A stretch of DNA of 64,000 bases from Pseudarthrobacter sp. fls2-241-R2A-127. Lineage in GTDB: Bacteria > Actinomycetota > Actinomycetes > Actinomycetales > Micrococcaceae. The stretch lies in contig NZ_JARVSF010000006.1 in the NCBI RefSeq assembly GCF_030209355.1, positions 155,233 to 219,232 of the forward strand, in the 5' to 3' direction. Of the stretch, positions 54,434-62,987 are shown one piece after another (the first letter of the stretch is position 1; every line of letters starts with the position of its first letter). Both the position numbers and the translations under genes were made by a program. The notes below the pieces were generated by a model, which saw nothing but the letters and a program-made list of their open reading frames with translations, was not told where the DNA came from and did not search any database.

Positions 54434-55769
54434 AGAACGTTTTGACCTCGTCATCCGGGGACGGCGCATCCTGACCACTGCCGGCATCGCCCCCCGCGAG
54501 GTGGGGGTGCGCAACGGCAAGATCGTTGCGATCGAGCCGCTGGGCAACGGCCTGGCCGGCACCGAAGTGATCGAACTCGCCGACGACGAGACCCTGCTTC
54601 CCGGCCTGGTGGACACCCACGTCCATGTCAACGAGCCCGGCCGCACCGAGTGGGAGGGCTTCGCCTCCGCCACCCGCGCTGCAGCGGCAGGCGGCGTCAC
54701 CACCATCATCGACATGCCGCTGAACTCCGTCCCGCCCACCACCACGGTGGAGAACCTCAAGCTCAAGCGCGAGGTGGCCGAGGACCAGGCGTTCATCGAC
54801 GTCGGATTCTGGGGCGGCGCCATCCCCGGCAACAAGGCCGATCTCCGCCCCCTGCACGACGAAGGCGTCTTCGGCTTCAAGTGCTTCCTCCTGCACTCCG
54901 GCGTGGATGAGTTCCCGCACCTGGACGCGGATGAAATGGAAGAGGACATGGCCGAGCTGAAGTCCTTCGACTCGCTCATGATCGTCCACGCCGAGGACTC
55001 GCACGCCATCGACCGCGCACCCCATCCGGGCGGGGACCACTACGAAACGTTCCTGGCCTCGCGTCCCCGGGGCGCCGAAAACAAGGCCATCGCGGAGGTC
55101 ATCGAACGGGCCCGCTGGACCGGTGCCCGTGCGCACATCCTGCACCTGTCGTCCTCGGACGCGCTGCCCATGATCGCCTCCGCCAAGCGCGACGGCGTGA
55201 AGCTCACCGTGGAAACCTGCCCGCACTACCTCACCCTGATGGCGGAGGAAATCCCGGACGGCGCCACCGCGTACAAGTGCTGCCCGCCCATCCGCGAGGC
55301 CTCCAACCGCGAGTTGCTCTGGCAGGGCCTGCAGGACGGCACCATCGACTGCATCGTCTCGGACCACTCCCCCTCCACCCTTGACCTCAAGGACTTGGAA
55401 AACGGCGACTTCGCCGTCGCATGGGGCGGCGTCTCCTCGCTCCAGCTTGGCCTGTCCCTGATCTGGACCGAGGCACGCCACCGCGGCATCCCGCTGGAAC
55501 AGGTCGTCTCCTGGATGGCGGAGAAGCCCGCCAACCTGGCCCGCCTTACCAACAAGGGACAGCTGGCGCTGGGCTACGACGCCGACTTCGCCGTCTTCGC
55601 CCCGGATGACGCCTTCGTGGTGGACGTCTCCAAGCTCAAGCACAAGAACCCCATCACCCCGTACGACGGCAAGGCCCTGTCCGGCGTGGTCCGCAAGACC
55701 TTCCTCCGCGGCGCCGTAGTGGACGGCCAGACCCCCACGGGCAGGCTGATCCGCCGCGGCGGCGTATAA
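54426..55769 (+). CDS. allB: Allantoinase
   Basis: 447 residues of the cyclic amidohydrolase family. [22 protein letters not shown] carries the HxH metal pair; [11 protein letters not shown] has the Lys that is carboxylated to bridge the metals; [11 protein letters not shown] and AHILHLSS give the remaining His ligands and IVSDHSP the catalytic Asp. It opens allantoin to allantoate. The GTG at 54426 lies after AAGGAGGACCTCC inside the glycerate kinase gene end. Its presence links purine ring catabolism to the glyoxylate pathway encoded upstream. Confidence 0.92.
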   Translation: MSEERFDLVIRGRRILTTAGIAPREVGVRNGKIVAIEPLGNGLAGTEVIELADDETLLPGLVDTHVHVNEPGRTEWEGFASATRAAAAGGVTTIIDMPLNSVPPTTTVENLKLKREVAEDQAFIDVGFWGGAIPGNKADLRPLHDEGVFGFKCFLLHSGVDEFPHLDADEMEEDMAELKSFDSLMIVHAEDSHAIDRAPHPGGDHYETFLASRPRGAENKAIAEVIERARWTGARAHILHLSSSDALPMIASAKRDGVKLTVETCPHYLTLMAEEIPDGATAYKCCPPIREASNRELLWQGLQDGTIDCIVSDHSPSTLDLKDLENGDFAVAWGGVSSLQLGLSLIWTEARHRGIPLEQVVSWMAEKPANLARLTNKGQLALGYDADFAVFAPDDAFVVDVSKLKHKNPITPYDGKALSGVVRKTFLRGAVVDGQTPTGRLIRRGGV

Positions 55770-55778
55770 GGGCCCGCC

Positions 55779-56435
55779 ATGGCAGTGGAAGCCCATTACC
55801 CCCGGCCGGCGGCCGCGCACCAGATTCCGGCGAGGCGCGCCACCGCGCATGGCCTGGCCGTCTGGGTGGTTCCGACTGAAGGTACCAGCCCGGAACTCCT
55901 TCGCCACGCCGCCCGAATGGTCCTTGCCAAAGCCCTGCAGACTGCTCCGGAGGCGGAAGTCCTTTGGCCTGCCGCCGGAGCCCCCACGTCCGGGGTCTCC
56001 GCCAATGCGGAAGGAGCCGCAGCCGACTCCTCTCGCGTTCCTTCCACGGCGGAGGACCCCGGCGCAACCACGCCCGACGGCGGCACCCTGCTGCCGCCGT
56101 CGGCCGGCCCCGTCAGCCGGGTTGCCGTGGACCTCGCGGCCGATACCGTCCTGCTGGACGGCACGCCGGTAGCCCTGACGGGCGTCGAATACAAGGTGCT
56201 GCGCTACCTGGTAACGCACCTGTCCCGCACGGTGGGCCGGGAGGAACTGCAACAGTTCCTGGAGTCCCTCTCCTTTCCCGGGGCCACCGCGCGGTCCATC
56301 GACGTGTATGTAGGCAGGATCCGCAGGAAACTGGGCAATGCCCGCCATGCCGTGGCCACCGTCCGCGGCGGCGGCTACCAGTTCATTCCCGGTCCGCACG
56401 CAACCGTTCGGGGTCCGGCGGAATACTGCATATGA
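55779..56435 (+). CDS. Winged-helix (OmpR-type) DNA-binding protein without receiver
   Basis: 218 residues. The C-terminal part (about 112-205) is a Trans_reg_C winged helix: VDLAADTVLLDGTPVALTGVEYKVLRYLVTHLSRTVGREELQQFL, then ARSIDVYVGRIRRKLGNARHAVATVRGGGYQF. The N-terminal 60 residues are alpha/beta-like (HGLAVWVVPTEGTSPELLRHAARMVLAKAL) with no phosphoacceptor Asp pattern, and an Ala/Pro-rich linker joins them. Only 9 bases after allB, so probably in the same transcript; a role in regulating that operon is a guess. Confidence 0.75.
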   Translation: MAVEAHYPRPAAAHQIPARRATAHGLAVWVVPTEGTSPELLRHAARMVLAKALQTAPEAEVLWPAAGAPTSGVSANAEGAAADSSRVPSTAEDPGATTPDGGTLLPPSAGPVSRVAVDLAADTVLLDGTPVALTGVEYKVLRYLVTHLSRTVGREELQQFLESLSFPGATARSIDVYVGRIRRKLGNARHAVATVRGGGYQFIPGPHATVRGPAEYCI

Positions 56436-56514
56436 CGCCGGAGTTGTATCACCAAGCGGCAAACCGCTTCACTGGATGTTTGGCCATCACTGACCAGTCT
56501 TACAAAGGAACGCC

Positions 56515-56994
56515 ATGAGCCCCACCCTGACCACCAAGCTTCAGCCCGGTACGCCGGCTCCTGAGTTCACCCTCCAGGACGCCCAGGGCCGCGAGACCTC
56601 GTTGGCCGATTACCGTGGCAAGAACGTCATCGTGTACTTCTACCCGAAAGCCGCCACTCCCGGCTGCACCACCGAGGCCTGCGACTTCCGCGACAGCCTG
56701 TCCTCCCTGCAGGGCAAGGGCTACGAAGTAGTCGGCGTCTCCCCCGACGCCCAGGAGGCGCTGGCCGGTTTCACCGGTGATTTCTCCCTGACCTTCCCGC
56801 TGCTCTCGGACCCCGACCACGCAGTCGCCCTGGCTTACGGTGCCTGGGGCGAGAAGCTGGTCCACGGCGAAATCCACGAAGGGATTGTCCGCTCCACAGT
56901 TGTGGTGGACCCCGAAGGCAACGTCACCCTGGCCCAGTACCAGGTCCAGGCTGACGGGCACGTGGCCCGCCTGAAGGAAGCCCTCGGCATCTAG
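56515..56994 (+). CDS. bcp: Peroxiredoxin, BCP/PrxQ type
   Basis: 159 residues. YFYPKAATPGCTTEACDFRD holds the peroxidatic Cys51 and the resolving Cys56 at the spacing typical of BCP/PrxQ. It reduces hydroperoxides with thioredoxin. AAAGGAACGCC precedes the ATG. A 79-base gap separates it from the winged-helix gene, so it may have its own promoter. An imperfect hairpin follows. Confidence 0.92.
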   Translation: MSPTLTTKLQPGTPAPEFTLQDAQGRETSLADYRGKNVIVYFYPKAATPGCTTEACDFRDSLSSLQGKGYEVVGVSPDAQEALAGFTGDFSLTFPLLSDPDHAVALAYGAWGEKLVHGEIHEGIVRSTVVVDPEGNVTLAQYQVQADGHVARLKEALGI

Positions 56995-57026
56995 ACCCGC
57001 CATCACTTCCTGCAGCATTCCCCCGG

Positions 57027-57053
57027 ACGCCCCTGCACTTGATGCAAGGGCGT
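57027..57053 (+). terminator. Imperfect hairpin after the peroxiredoxin gene
   Basis: An 11-bp stem with one mismatch (57027-57037 with 57043-57053) and loop CTTGA begins 32 bases after the stop. No U tract follows. Confidence 0.45.
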
Positions 57054-57084
57054 TCGGCGTTTCCGGGCAGGCAGGGCAGCGCGG

Positions 57085-57201
57085 CTATTTCCGGCGCCAG
57101 TACTTTCCCCAGTCAACTTCCATGGCCCACAGCGCCAGCAGCAGCGCATCCATGGTCATGAGTCCCGCCAAAAGGTACGCCCAGCCTGCCAACAAGCCCA
57201 C
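57085..57201 (-). CDS. 38-residue membrane protein, unknown
   Basis: A short GTG-started frame. AGGAG stands 6 bases before the GTG (57199-57201), an ideal ribosome site. The product has one hydrophobic helix (about residues 2-27, beginning MGLLAGWAYLLAGLMTM and then leucine-rich) and a tryptophan-rich basic end, DWGKYWRRK. This is the make-up of small single-pass regulators of membrane complexes. It lies 50 bases downstream of the coiled-coil gene at 57252-57533 on the same strand and may share its transcript. I know no family; the evidence is ribosome site plus composition. Confidence 0.5.
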   Translation of the reverse strand: MGLLAGWAYLLAGLMTMDALLLALWAMEVDWGKYWRRK

Positions 57202-57251
57202 TGCAATCTCCTGACTATCCCCAGCCAATCGATTGCTGCTAAGTCTGGCAC

Positions 57252-57533
57252 CTACAGCGCCGCTAAGGAATGCCCACCGCCCGCAGTCTTTAAGAGATTT
57301 GCGAACCTGCTGTGTGCCTCGATCTCCACCTTGAGCCGCCGGGTCAGTTCCTCCACATGCCGGGACATTTCCTCCCCTACGGGGAGGCGGTCGCCGGGCC
57401 AGCTGGAAACTTCCCGGGATTCGGCAAGGGCCTGCTCCAGTTCCCGGGCCGCGGCCCGCACTTTACGTGAGTGGAAGTACAAGCGGAGCAGGGCCCTGGC
57501 CCTGCCCGCCCCTTTGTTTTTGATCTCTTCCAT
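57252..57533 (-). CDS. Small helical protein, unknown function
   Basis: 93 residues from the ATG at 57533 (MEEIKNKGAGRARALLRLYFHSRKVRAAAREL then mostly charged helices, coiled-coil-like, LTRRLKVEIEAHSRFANLL). A GGGGAAGCCC stretch precedes the ATG. A longer frame begins at 57734 with TTG, but its first 67 residues are low-complexity and unlike the rest. I do not recognise the protein. It is divergent from the phosphatase gene of the partner-switch operon (57797), with about 260 bases between them. Confidence 0.5.
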   Translation of the reverse strand: MEEIKNKGAGRARALLRLYFHSRKVRAAARELEQALAESREVSSWPGDRLPVGEEMSRHVEELTRRLKVEIEAHSRFANLLKTAGGGHSLAAL

Positions 57534-57796
57534 GGGCTTCCCCGCCTTCCGCAAGCTGGACAGCCTCCGGGCGGTCGTCGTCGAATCCTGGTTCCCGGAA
57601 GCTGCTGCCTGCTTTCGAGTGTGGGCGCGGTTCCTCAACGTCCCGGCAAGCAGGTGCCAAGATTTCCGCAAGATCTGCTGGGTGGCGGGCCCGCGCGCGG
57701 GCAGATACGGGCCGGAAAACGTCATGTCAGGCAAGTCACCGGAAACTGTGAAGCATAAGACATGCTGTGTGCGGCTTAATACGGTTAAGTAGAGCT

Positions 57797-58912
57797 ATGG
57801 TCTCTCCCTCCGAATCCCGCCGTGCGGTGGTCATCGAAGATGACCCGGACATCCGCGGACTGCTGGTCCGTGTCCTGGCGAAGCAGGGCTTCGACGTCAC
57901 CCACGCCGGTGCCGGCCTGCCCGGGGTGGAGGAAGTGCGCCGCCGCAAGCCCGACCTCGTGACCCTGGACCTTAACCTGCCCGACCTCGACGGGCTCGAA
58001 GTGTGCAAGCTCCTGCGGGAATTCTCGGACGCCTTCATCGTGATGCTCACTGCCAGGGCAGACGAACTGGACAAGCTGACGGGCCTGGACAACGGCGCCG
58101 ATGAGTACATCAGCAAACCTTTCAGCCCGCGCGAATTGCAGTCCCGCATCAATGCACTGTTCCGGCGCCGTCCCTCGGCCGCCGCAGAATCCGCCGCCCG
58201 GGGCGAGCTGGAACGCGCCACCGAAGTGCAGCAGAGCCTGTTGCCCAAGGAGTCCATCCGGGTGGACGGTTACGACATAGCCGGCATCTTCCGCCCCTCC
58301 CGCAACGTGGGCGGCGACTTCTACGACTGGTACCAGACGCCGGAGGGCCTCCACCTGACGTTCGCCGATGCCATGGGCAAGGGCATGGGCGCGGCCCTGA
58401 TCGCAGCCACGGTCCGTGCCGTCATGCGTTCCACCGGCCAGCGGCAAGACCTCGAGGCCGGATTCGCCTCCGCCAGCAAGGCGATTGCCACGGACCTGGA
58501 CTCCTCCAACTCCTTCGTCACCCTGTTCCACGCCCGGCTGGACGCAGCCTCCGGCAAGGTCAGCTACGTTGACGCCGGGCACGGCCTGGCGCTGCACATC
58601 CACCCCGTCGGGCCGGCCGAACGCCTCCCCTCCGGCGGACCTCCGGTGGGTGCATGGCCGGGGACGCAGTGGCCGCATGCGGAACTGGAGCTCGCGCCCG
58701 GGGACACCCTGGTGGTGGTCAGCGACGGCGTCCTGGACGTCTTCGAATCGGTGGAGGCCTTCACCGATGCCGTCCAGGCGGCCACCCAGTCCGCCGGCTC
58801 GGCCCAGGAAGCCAGCACCGCCATCCTGGCGCTGGCACCGGCGGAAACCGCGGAGGATGACGTCACCGTCGTCGTGGTCCGCCGCCTGCCCGCAGAGGAT
58901 GCAGCCGCATGA
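57797..58912 (+). CDS. Response regulator with PP2C-type (SpoIIE/RsbU) phosphatase domain
   Basis: 371 residues. Residues 8-125 are a receiver: Asp15-Asp16, phosphoacceptor Asp58 (VTLDLNLPDLDG), Thr85 and Lys107 (ISKPFSPRE). Residues about 135-365 are a SpoIIE phosphatase with the metal sites VGGDFYDW (171-178), DAMGKGMGAALIAATVRAVMRS, DAGHG and VVSDGVLD. Phosphorylation should switch the phosphatase on to remove phosphate from a STAS antagonist such as the one at 60867. The next start overlaps its stop (ATGA). The ATG at 57797 has only a weak ribosome site, GTAGAGC. Confidence 0.9.
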   Translation: MVSPSESRRAVVIEDDPDIRGLLVRVLAKQGFDVTHAGAGLPGVEEVRRRKPDLVTLDLNLPDLDGLEVCKLLREFSDAFIVMLTARADELDKLTGLDNGADEYISKPFSPRELQSRINALFRRRPSAAAESAARGELERATEVQQSLLPKESIRVDGYDIAGIFRPSRNVGGDFYDWYQTPEGLHLTFADAMGKGMGAALIAATVRAVMRSTGQRQDLEAGFASASKAIATDLDSSNSFVTLFHARLDAASGKVSYVDAGHGLALHIHPVGPAERLPSGGPPVGAWPGTQWPHAELELAPGDTLVVVSDGVLDVFESVEAFTDAVQAATQSAGSAQEASTAILALAPAETAEDDVTVVVVRRLPAEDAAA

Positions 58913-60867
58913 CGCGTTTCTGGACCCGCCTGGTGGTGGTCCTCACCGTCCTGACGGGCCTGAACTACATCGCCTGGCGCTGGATGTCCTCGCTGAACTG
59001 GGACGCGTGGTGGATCGCGCTGCCGCTGGTGGCCGCAGAAACCTACAGCCTGATCGACGTCATGCTCTTCGGCATGACGGTGTGGAACCTGAAGATCCGC
59101 AAGGGCGCCCCCGAGCCACCCCAGGATGCCACCGTGGACGTCTTCATCACCACGTACAACGAGGACCTGGACATGGTCCTCACCACGGCCCTGGCGGCAC
59201 AGAAGATCCGCCACCCGCACAGCACCTGGATCCTGGACGACGGCGCCAGGCCCGAACTCAAGGCGCTCTGCGAGCAGCACGGCCTGGGCTACGTCACCCG
59301 CAGCGAGGACTGGACCAAGGACCTCCCCCGCCATGCAAAAGCGGGAAACCTCAACAACGCGCTGATGGTCACCCACGGCGAGTTCCTGCTGATCCTGGAC
59401 GCGGACCAAATCCCTGAGCCGGACATCCTGGAAAAGACCCTGGGATATTTCAATAACCGGCGGGTGGCCCTGGTCCAGACTCCCCAATACTTCAGCAATG
59501 TTCCCGTGTCAGACCCGTTGGGCAGCCAGGCGCCCCTGTTCTACGGCCCCATCCAGCAGGGCAAGGACGGCTGGAACGCTGCGTTCTTCTGCGGCTCCAA
59601 CGCCATCCTCCGCCGCGAGGCACTGATGCAGCTGGGCTTGGTGGGATACGTCAAGGAAACCGAAAAGAGCATCCGGCGCGCCCTGGCCGCGTCCCGCGCA
59701 GCCATTCGGCAGGCCCGCAAGTCCACGGACATCGAGTCGGCCCTGGTGGCTGAGGTCCTCGACGAGGTGGAGGCCGCCACCCGGGACGCACAGCAGGAAG
59801 TGGACGCCGGCCAGCCCCTGGCCGAGGTCACCTACCGGGTCCGGCGCCGCGTGGACGCCGCGGTCCAAACCCTCGTCCAGGCCGACGTCGCAGCGCTGCA
59901 GGCCGACCTCGAAGAGATTGCGGCCATGGAGCTGGCACACGTGGGCGAGTCCGGCGTGCCGGTGGTGGCAGACGACGCCGTGGAGCGCATGTCCGCCCGC
60001 GACTGGTCGCCGCTGGGCGCGCTGGAGTCAGTCCAGGCAGTGCTGGATGCCCTGACCGTGGAACGCACCGGGGAGGCCCAGCCGGTCATGCCGCTGGCCA
60101 CCATCTCGGTCACGGAGGACATGGCCACCGCCATGCGCATGCACGCGATGGGCTGGGAGAGCGTCTACCACCACGAGATCCTGGCTTATGGCCTGGCGCC
60201 GGAGGACATAGCGACCATGCTCACCCAGCGGCTCCGCTGGGCACAGGGCACCATCCAGGTCCTGCTGCGGGAGAACCCCCTGGTGCAGAAGGGCCTGAAG
60301 CTTGGCCAGCGCCTGATGTACTTCGCCACCATGTGGACGTACCTGAGCGGGTTCGCCGCCGTCATCTACTTCGCCGCTCCCATCATCTACCTGCTGCTGG
60401 GCATCCTGCCGGTGAGCAGCCTGAGCTGGGACTTCTTCATCCGGTTCATCCCGTTCATGGTGGTCAACCAGCTGCTGTTTGCCGTAGCCGGCCGCGGCAT
60501 CCCCACCTGGCGCGGCCAGCAGTACAGCCTGGCCCTGTTCCCGACGTGGATCAAGGCATGCACGACGGCGGCCCGCAACATATGGTTCGGCCGTCCCCTG
60601 GGGTTTGCGGTCACCCCCAAAGCGCGCCAAAGCGGCGGACCCAGCTGGAGCCTGATCCGGCCCCAGATCGTGGTGTCCATCCTGCTGGCGGTCGCCGCCG
60701 CCGTCGGCATCATCCGCCTGGCCACCGGGCTGGCGGAGCCGCTGGGGACCCTGGTCAATGTCGTCTGGGTGGTTTTTGACCTGGTGGTCATGAGCATCCT
60801 GGTCCGCGCCGTGCTCTACAAGGGGTACGAACCGGCCACAGAACCTGAAACAAGAGAGGAATCCTGA
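58909..60867 (+). CDS. BcsA-like membrane glycosyltransferase (GT2) with internal insert
   Basis: 652 residues. Two N-terminal membrane helices (8-25, 33-56) precede a GT2 domain with ILDDG (109-112), LDADQ (163-167), FFCGSNAILRR (227-236), VTEDMA (401-406) and QRLRW (440-444), the processive beta-glycan synthase set. About four to six helices follow (470-635). There is no PilZ domain, unlike BcsA. Between FFCGS and TED lies a charged helical insert (about 244-398) where BcsA has only about 20-25 residues. It should make and export a beta-linked polysaccharide; the product is unknown. It is translationally coupled on both sides to signalling genes, which is odd. Confidence 0.88.
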   Translation: MTRFWTRLVVVLTVLTGLNYIAWRWMSSLNWDAWWIALPLVAAETYSLIDVMLFGMTVWNLKIRKGAPEPPQDATVDVFITTYNEDLDMVLTTALAAQKIRHPHSTWILDDGARPELKALCEQHGLGYVTRSEDWTKDLPRHAKAGNLNNALMVTHGEFLLILDADQIPEPDILEKTLGYFNNRRVALVQTPQYFSNVPVSDPLGSQAPLFYGPIQQGKDGWNAAFFCGSNAILRREALMQLGLVGYVKETEKSIRRALAASRAAIRQARKSTDIESALVAEVLDEVEAATRDAQQEVDAGQPLAEVTYRVRRRVDAAVQTLVQADVAALQADLEEIAAMELAHVGESGVPVVADDAVERMSARDWSPLGALESVQAVLDALTVERTGEAQPVMPLATISVTEDMATAMRMHAMGWESVYHHEILAYGLAPEDIATMLTQRLRWAQGTIQVLLRENPLVQKGLKLGQRLMYFATMWTYLSGFAAVIYFAAPIIYLLLGILPVSSLSWDFFIRFIPFMVVNQLLFAVAGRGIPTWRGQQYSLALFPTWIKACTTAARNIWFGRPLGFAVTPKARQSGGPSWSLIRPQIVVSILLAVAAAVGIIRLATGLAEPLGTLVNVVWVVFDLVVMSILVRAVLYKGYEPATEPETREES

Positions 60868-61199
60868 TGGAGTTCAGTTATGAGGTCAAAGACTCATACG
60901 CGGAGGTCAAGGCGGACGGACGGCTGAATATGGTCTCCGCGCCCAAGCTGCGCGAGTTCGTCACCGACGTAATCGCCGGCGGGTCGAACCGGATCGTGGT
61001 GAACCTGGAAAACACCGCGTTCATGGACTCTTCGGGCCTTGGCGCGCTGATCGGCTGCCTGAAGGCGGCGCGCCAGGCCGGCGGCGACCTCCGGATCGCC
61101 GCCGTGCAGCCGCAGGTGAACATGGTCCTGAAATTGACCAGCATGGACAAGGTCCTCACCGCCTACGCCACGGCCGATGAGGCGTTTGGCAATGACTGA
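60867..61199 (+). CDS. STAS-domain anti-sigma factor antagonist (RsbV-like)
   Basis: 110 residues. NLENTAFMDSSGLGALIGCLKAA contains the DSSG phosphorylation loop (Ser55 or Ser56) of RsbV/SpoIIAA proteins. The ATG overlaps the glycosyltransferase stop (TGATG) and the end overlaps the RsbW-like gene by 8 bases. It is expected to be phosphorylated by the kinase encoded next and dephosphorylated by the PP2C protein of the same operon. Confidence 0.92.
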   Translation: MEFSYEVKDSYAEVKADGRLNMVSAPKLREFVTDVIAGGSNRIVVNLENTAFMDSSGLGALIGCLKAARQAGGDLRIAAVQPQVNMVLKLTSMDKVLTAYATADEAFGND

Positions 61200-61617
61200 G
61201 ATCCTGGCCTCGCGGGCCTTCCGGGGACCGGCCGCCGAGGATGCCATCGAAGCGGTCCACAACGACCTCGACAGCCTGTGGCTGGACGTTCCGTTCGTCA
61301 ACGACATGGACCAGATGACCTTCACCACCGCGGTGATCGAGTCTGCGTCCAACATCGTCCAGCACGCCCAGCCGGCCGGTGAGCGGGACGTGGAGCTGGG
61401 CGTGGAAACCACTGTGCAGCCGGCGCTGCTGCAGGCCCGCGTCAGCGCCTACTACGCCAAGCCGCCTTTCGGCCCGATGGAAGCCTCCACTCCGGACGAG
61501 GATGCGGAATCAGGGCGGGGCCTGGCATTGATCGAGGCGCTGGTGACCACCGTGACGTTCGAACGCCAGGACGGCACCAACACCTGGGTGCTGTCCAGGA
61601 CGTCCTCCCAGGACTAG
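61192..61617 (+). CDS. RsbW-like serine kinase / anti-sigma factor
   Basis: 141 residues, GHKL fold of the HATPase_c_2 type: FTTAVIESASNIVQHAQP (N box, Glu50, Asn54) and DEDAESGRGLALIEALV (G box). In partner switching it phosphorylates the STAS protein and binds a sigma factor or another target. No sigma factor gene lies in the window, so its target may be elsewhere, or may be the glycosyltransferase. It converges on the histidine kinase gene with a 4-base overlap. Confidence 0.88.
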   Translation: MTEILASRAFRGPAAEDAIEAVHNDLDSLWLDVPFVNDMDQMTFTTAVIESASNIVQHAQPAGERDVELGVETTVQPALLQARVSAYYAKPPFGPMEASTPDEDAESGRGLALIEALVTTVTFERQDGTNTWVLSRTSSQD

Positions 61618-62870
61618 GAGCCGGCCGGCTGCGCCTGGGCCGGGAACAGGACCGAGACCGTGGCGCCCCCGCCCGGGGTGTCATCGATGGCCAGTTCGCC
61701 GCCGTGCGCCTCGGCGATCCGCCAGGACGTGGCCAGCCCCAGGCCGGTCCCGGGCCCGTCGCCGGGCCGGTTCAGGCGGACCAACGGCTGCACGGCACGT
61801 TCCCGGTCCGCCGGCCGGATTCCCTTGCCGTTGTCCGCGACGGTGACGGTGACGCCCTGGAGTCCGTAGTCGGCGCCAACGGATACCCGGAGCTGCCGGT
61901 CGGCGCGGCCGTAGTTCAGGGAATTCGCCAACAGGTTCTGCAGCAGCGTCCGCAACTGGGCCCGGTCCGCATACAGTTCAGCATCCTCGCAGGAGATGCC
62001 GCTGCCGTACCCCAGGTCCACGCCCAGGTCCTGCGCGGCCTCAGCGGTGACGGCCAGCAGGGATACCCGTTCGGGCCGGATTTCGCCGTCGGCCTTGGCG
62101 TAGGCCAGCACCTCTTCCAAGGTGCCCAGCATGCGCCGCCCTCCGGTACCGATCAGGTCCAGGTATTCGGCGGCCGGATGTGACGGTGGGATTCCGGGGT
62201 CGTCCTGCGCGAGCTCCACGTATCCCAGGATGGTGGTCAGCGGGGTGCGGAGGTCGTGGCTGACCCGGCCGGCGAATTCGGAGAGCAGATCGTTGCTGCG
62301 CCGGAGTTTGACCAGGGCGTCGTTGAGCTGGAGGGTGCGGTGCTGCAGTTCCAGCAGCTCCACCACCTGGTGGGCCAGCACTTCCAGCAGTTCGATCTGT
62401 TCCGTCGCGGGGACCTCGGGCTCGTTGGAGAAGACGCACAACGAGCCAAGGACCAGGCCCGAGGACGTTTCCAGCGGCACGGATGCGTAGAAGCGGACGG
62501 CGGCAATATCCCCGGTCACAAACGGGTTTTCCGCAAACCGGGGGTCCCGGGACGCATCGCGGACCACCGTGGTGGCGTGGTCCAGAAACACCACGGCGCA
62601 CATGGAGTCGTCGCGGGAGCACACGCCGGCATCAATTCCGGTGGCGGCAATCTGGACCTGTTGACTCGAGGTAATGATGTTAACGACGCTGTACGGCACC
62701 CCGCACACGGAGGCCGCCAGGCGCACCAGGTTGTCCAGCGCCTCCTGCGCCCCGTCGTCGGCAAGCCCCGGCCTGTCCCCCGGCGCCAAGGGCAGCAGTC
62801 CGTAGGCCCGCAGGCCCGGATCGCGCCCGGCATCCTGATCGGTCAGCATCTGCATAGCCGCCCCATCCAT
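61614..62870 (-). CDS. GAF-domain sensor histidine kinase
   Basis: 418 residues. GAF domain (about 40-175; VCGVPYSVVNIITSSQQVQIAATG, SMCAVVFLDHATTVVRDASRDPRFAENPFV) followed by a HisKA helix with His205 (GRVSHDLRTPLTTILGYVELA) and a HATPase_c domain (LLQNLLANSLNYGRADRQ, VADNGKGIRP, GTGLGLATSWRIAEAHGGEL). It has no membrane segment, so the GAF senses a cytosolic signal. The response regulator-phosphatase at 57797 is the nearest possible partner. ATG at 62870; an ATG at 62855 is an alternative. Confidence 0.9.
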   Translation of the reverse strand: MDGAAMQMLTDQDAGRDPGLRAYGLLPLAPGDRPGLADDGAQEALDNLVRLAASVCGVPYSVVNIITSSQQVQIAATGIDAGVCSRDDSMCAVVFLDHATTVVRDASRDPRFAENPFVTGDIAAVRFYASVPLETSSGLVLGSLCVFSNEPEVPATEQIELLEVLAHQVVELLELQHRTLQLNDALVKLRRSNDLLSEFAGRVSHDLRTPLTTILGYVELAQDDPGIPPSHPAAEYLDLIGTGGRRMLGTLEEVLAYAKADGEIRPERVSLLAVTAEAAQDLGVDLGYGSGISCEDAELYADRAQLRTLLQNLLANSLNYGRADRQLRVSVGADYGLQGVTVTVADNGKGIRPADRERAVQPLVRLNRPGDGPGTGLGLATSWRIAEAHGGELAIDDTPGGGATVSVLFPAQAQPAGS

Positions 62871-62987
62871 GTTCCCTTATAGCCCCCAGCATCGTCAGCG
62901 TGGACCCGTGGGCCCTTCCGCGATCCTACCGTCTGGCCCAAAGGGCTGATGTACGCTCTTGACACGGGCGGAACCCTGATCTTAGAT

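Noticed and set aside
54369..56462. A 697-codon open frame on the minus strand, antisense to allB and the winged-helix gene
   Set aside because: It mirrors high-GC codon bias of the real genes, has repetitive Gly/Arg/Val composition, no domain and no ribosome site. allB is unmistakable on the other strand.
57534..57734. N-terminal extension of the helical protein to a TTG at 57734
   Set aside because: The 67 extra residues are low-complexity and have no ribosome site; the ATG at 57533 has a purine-rich site upstream.
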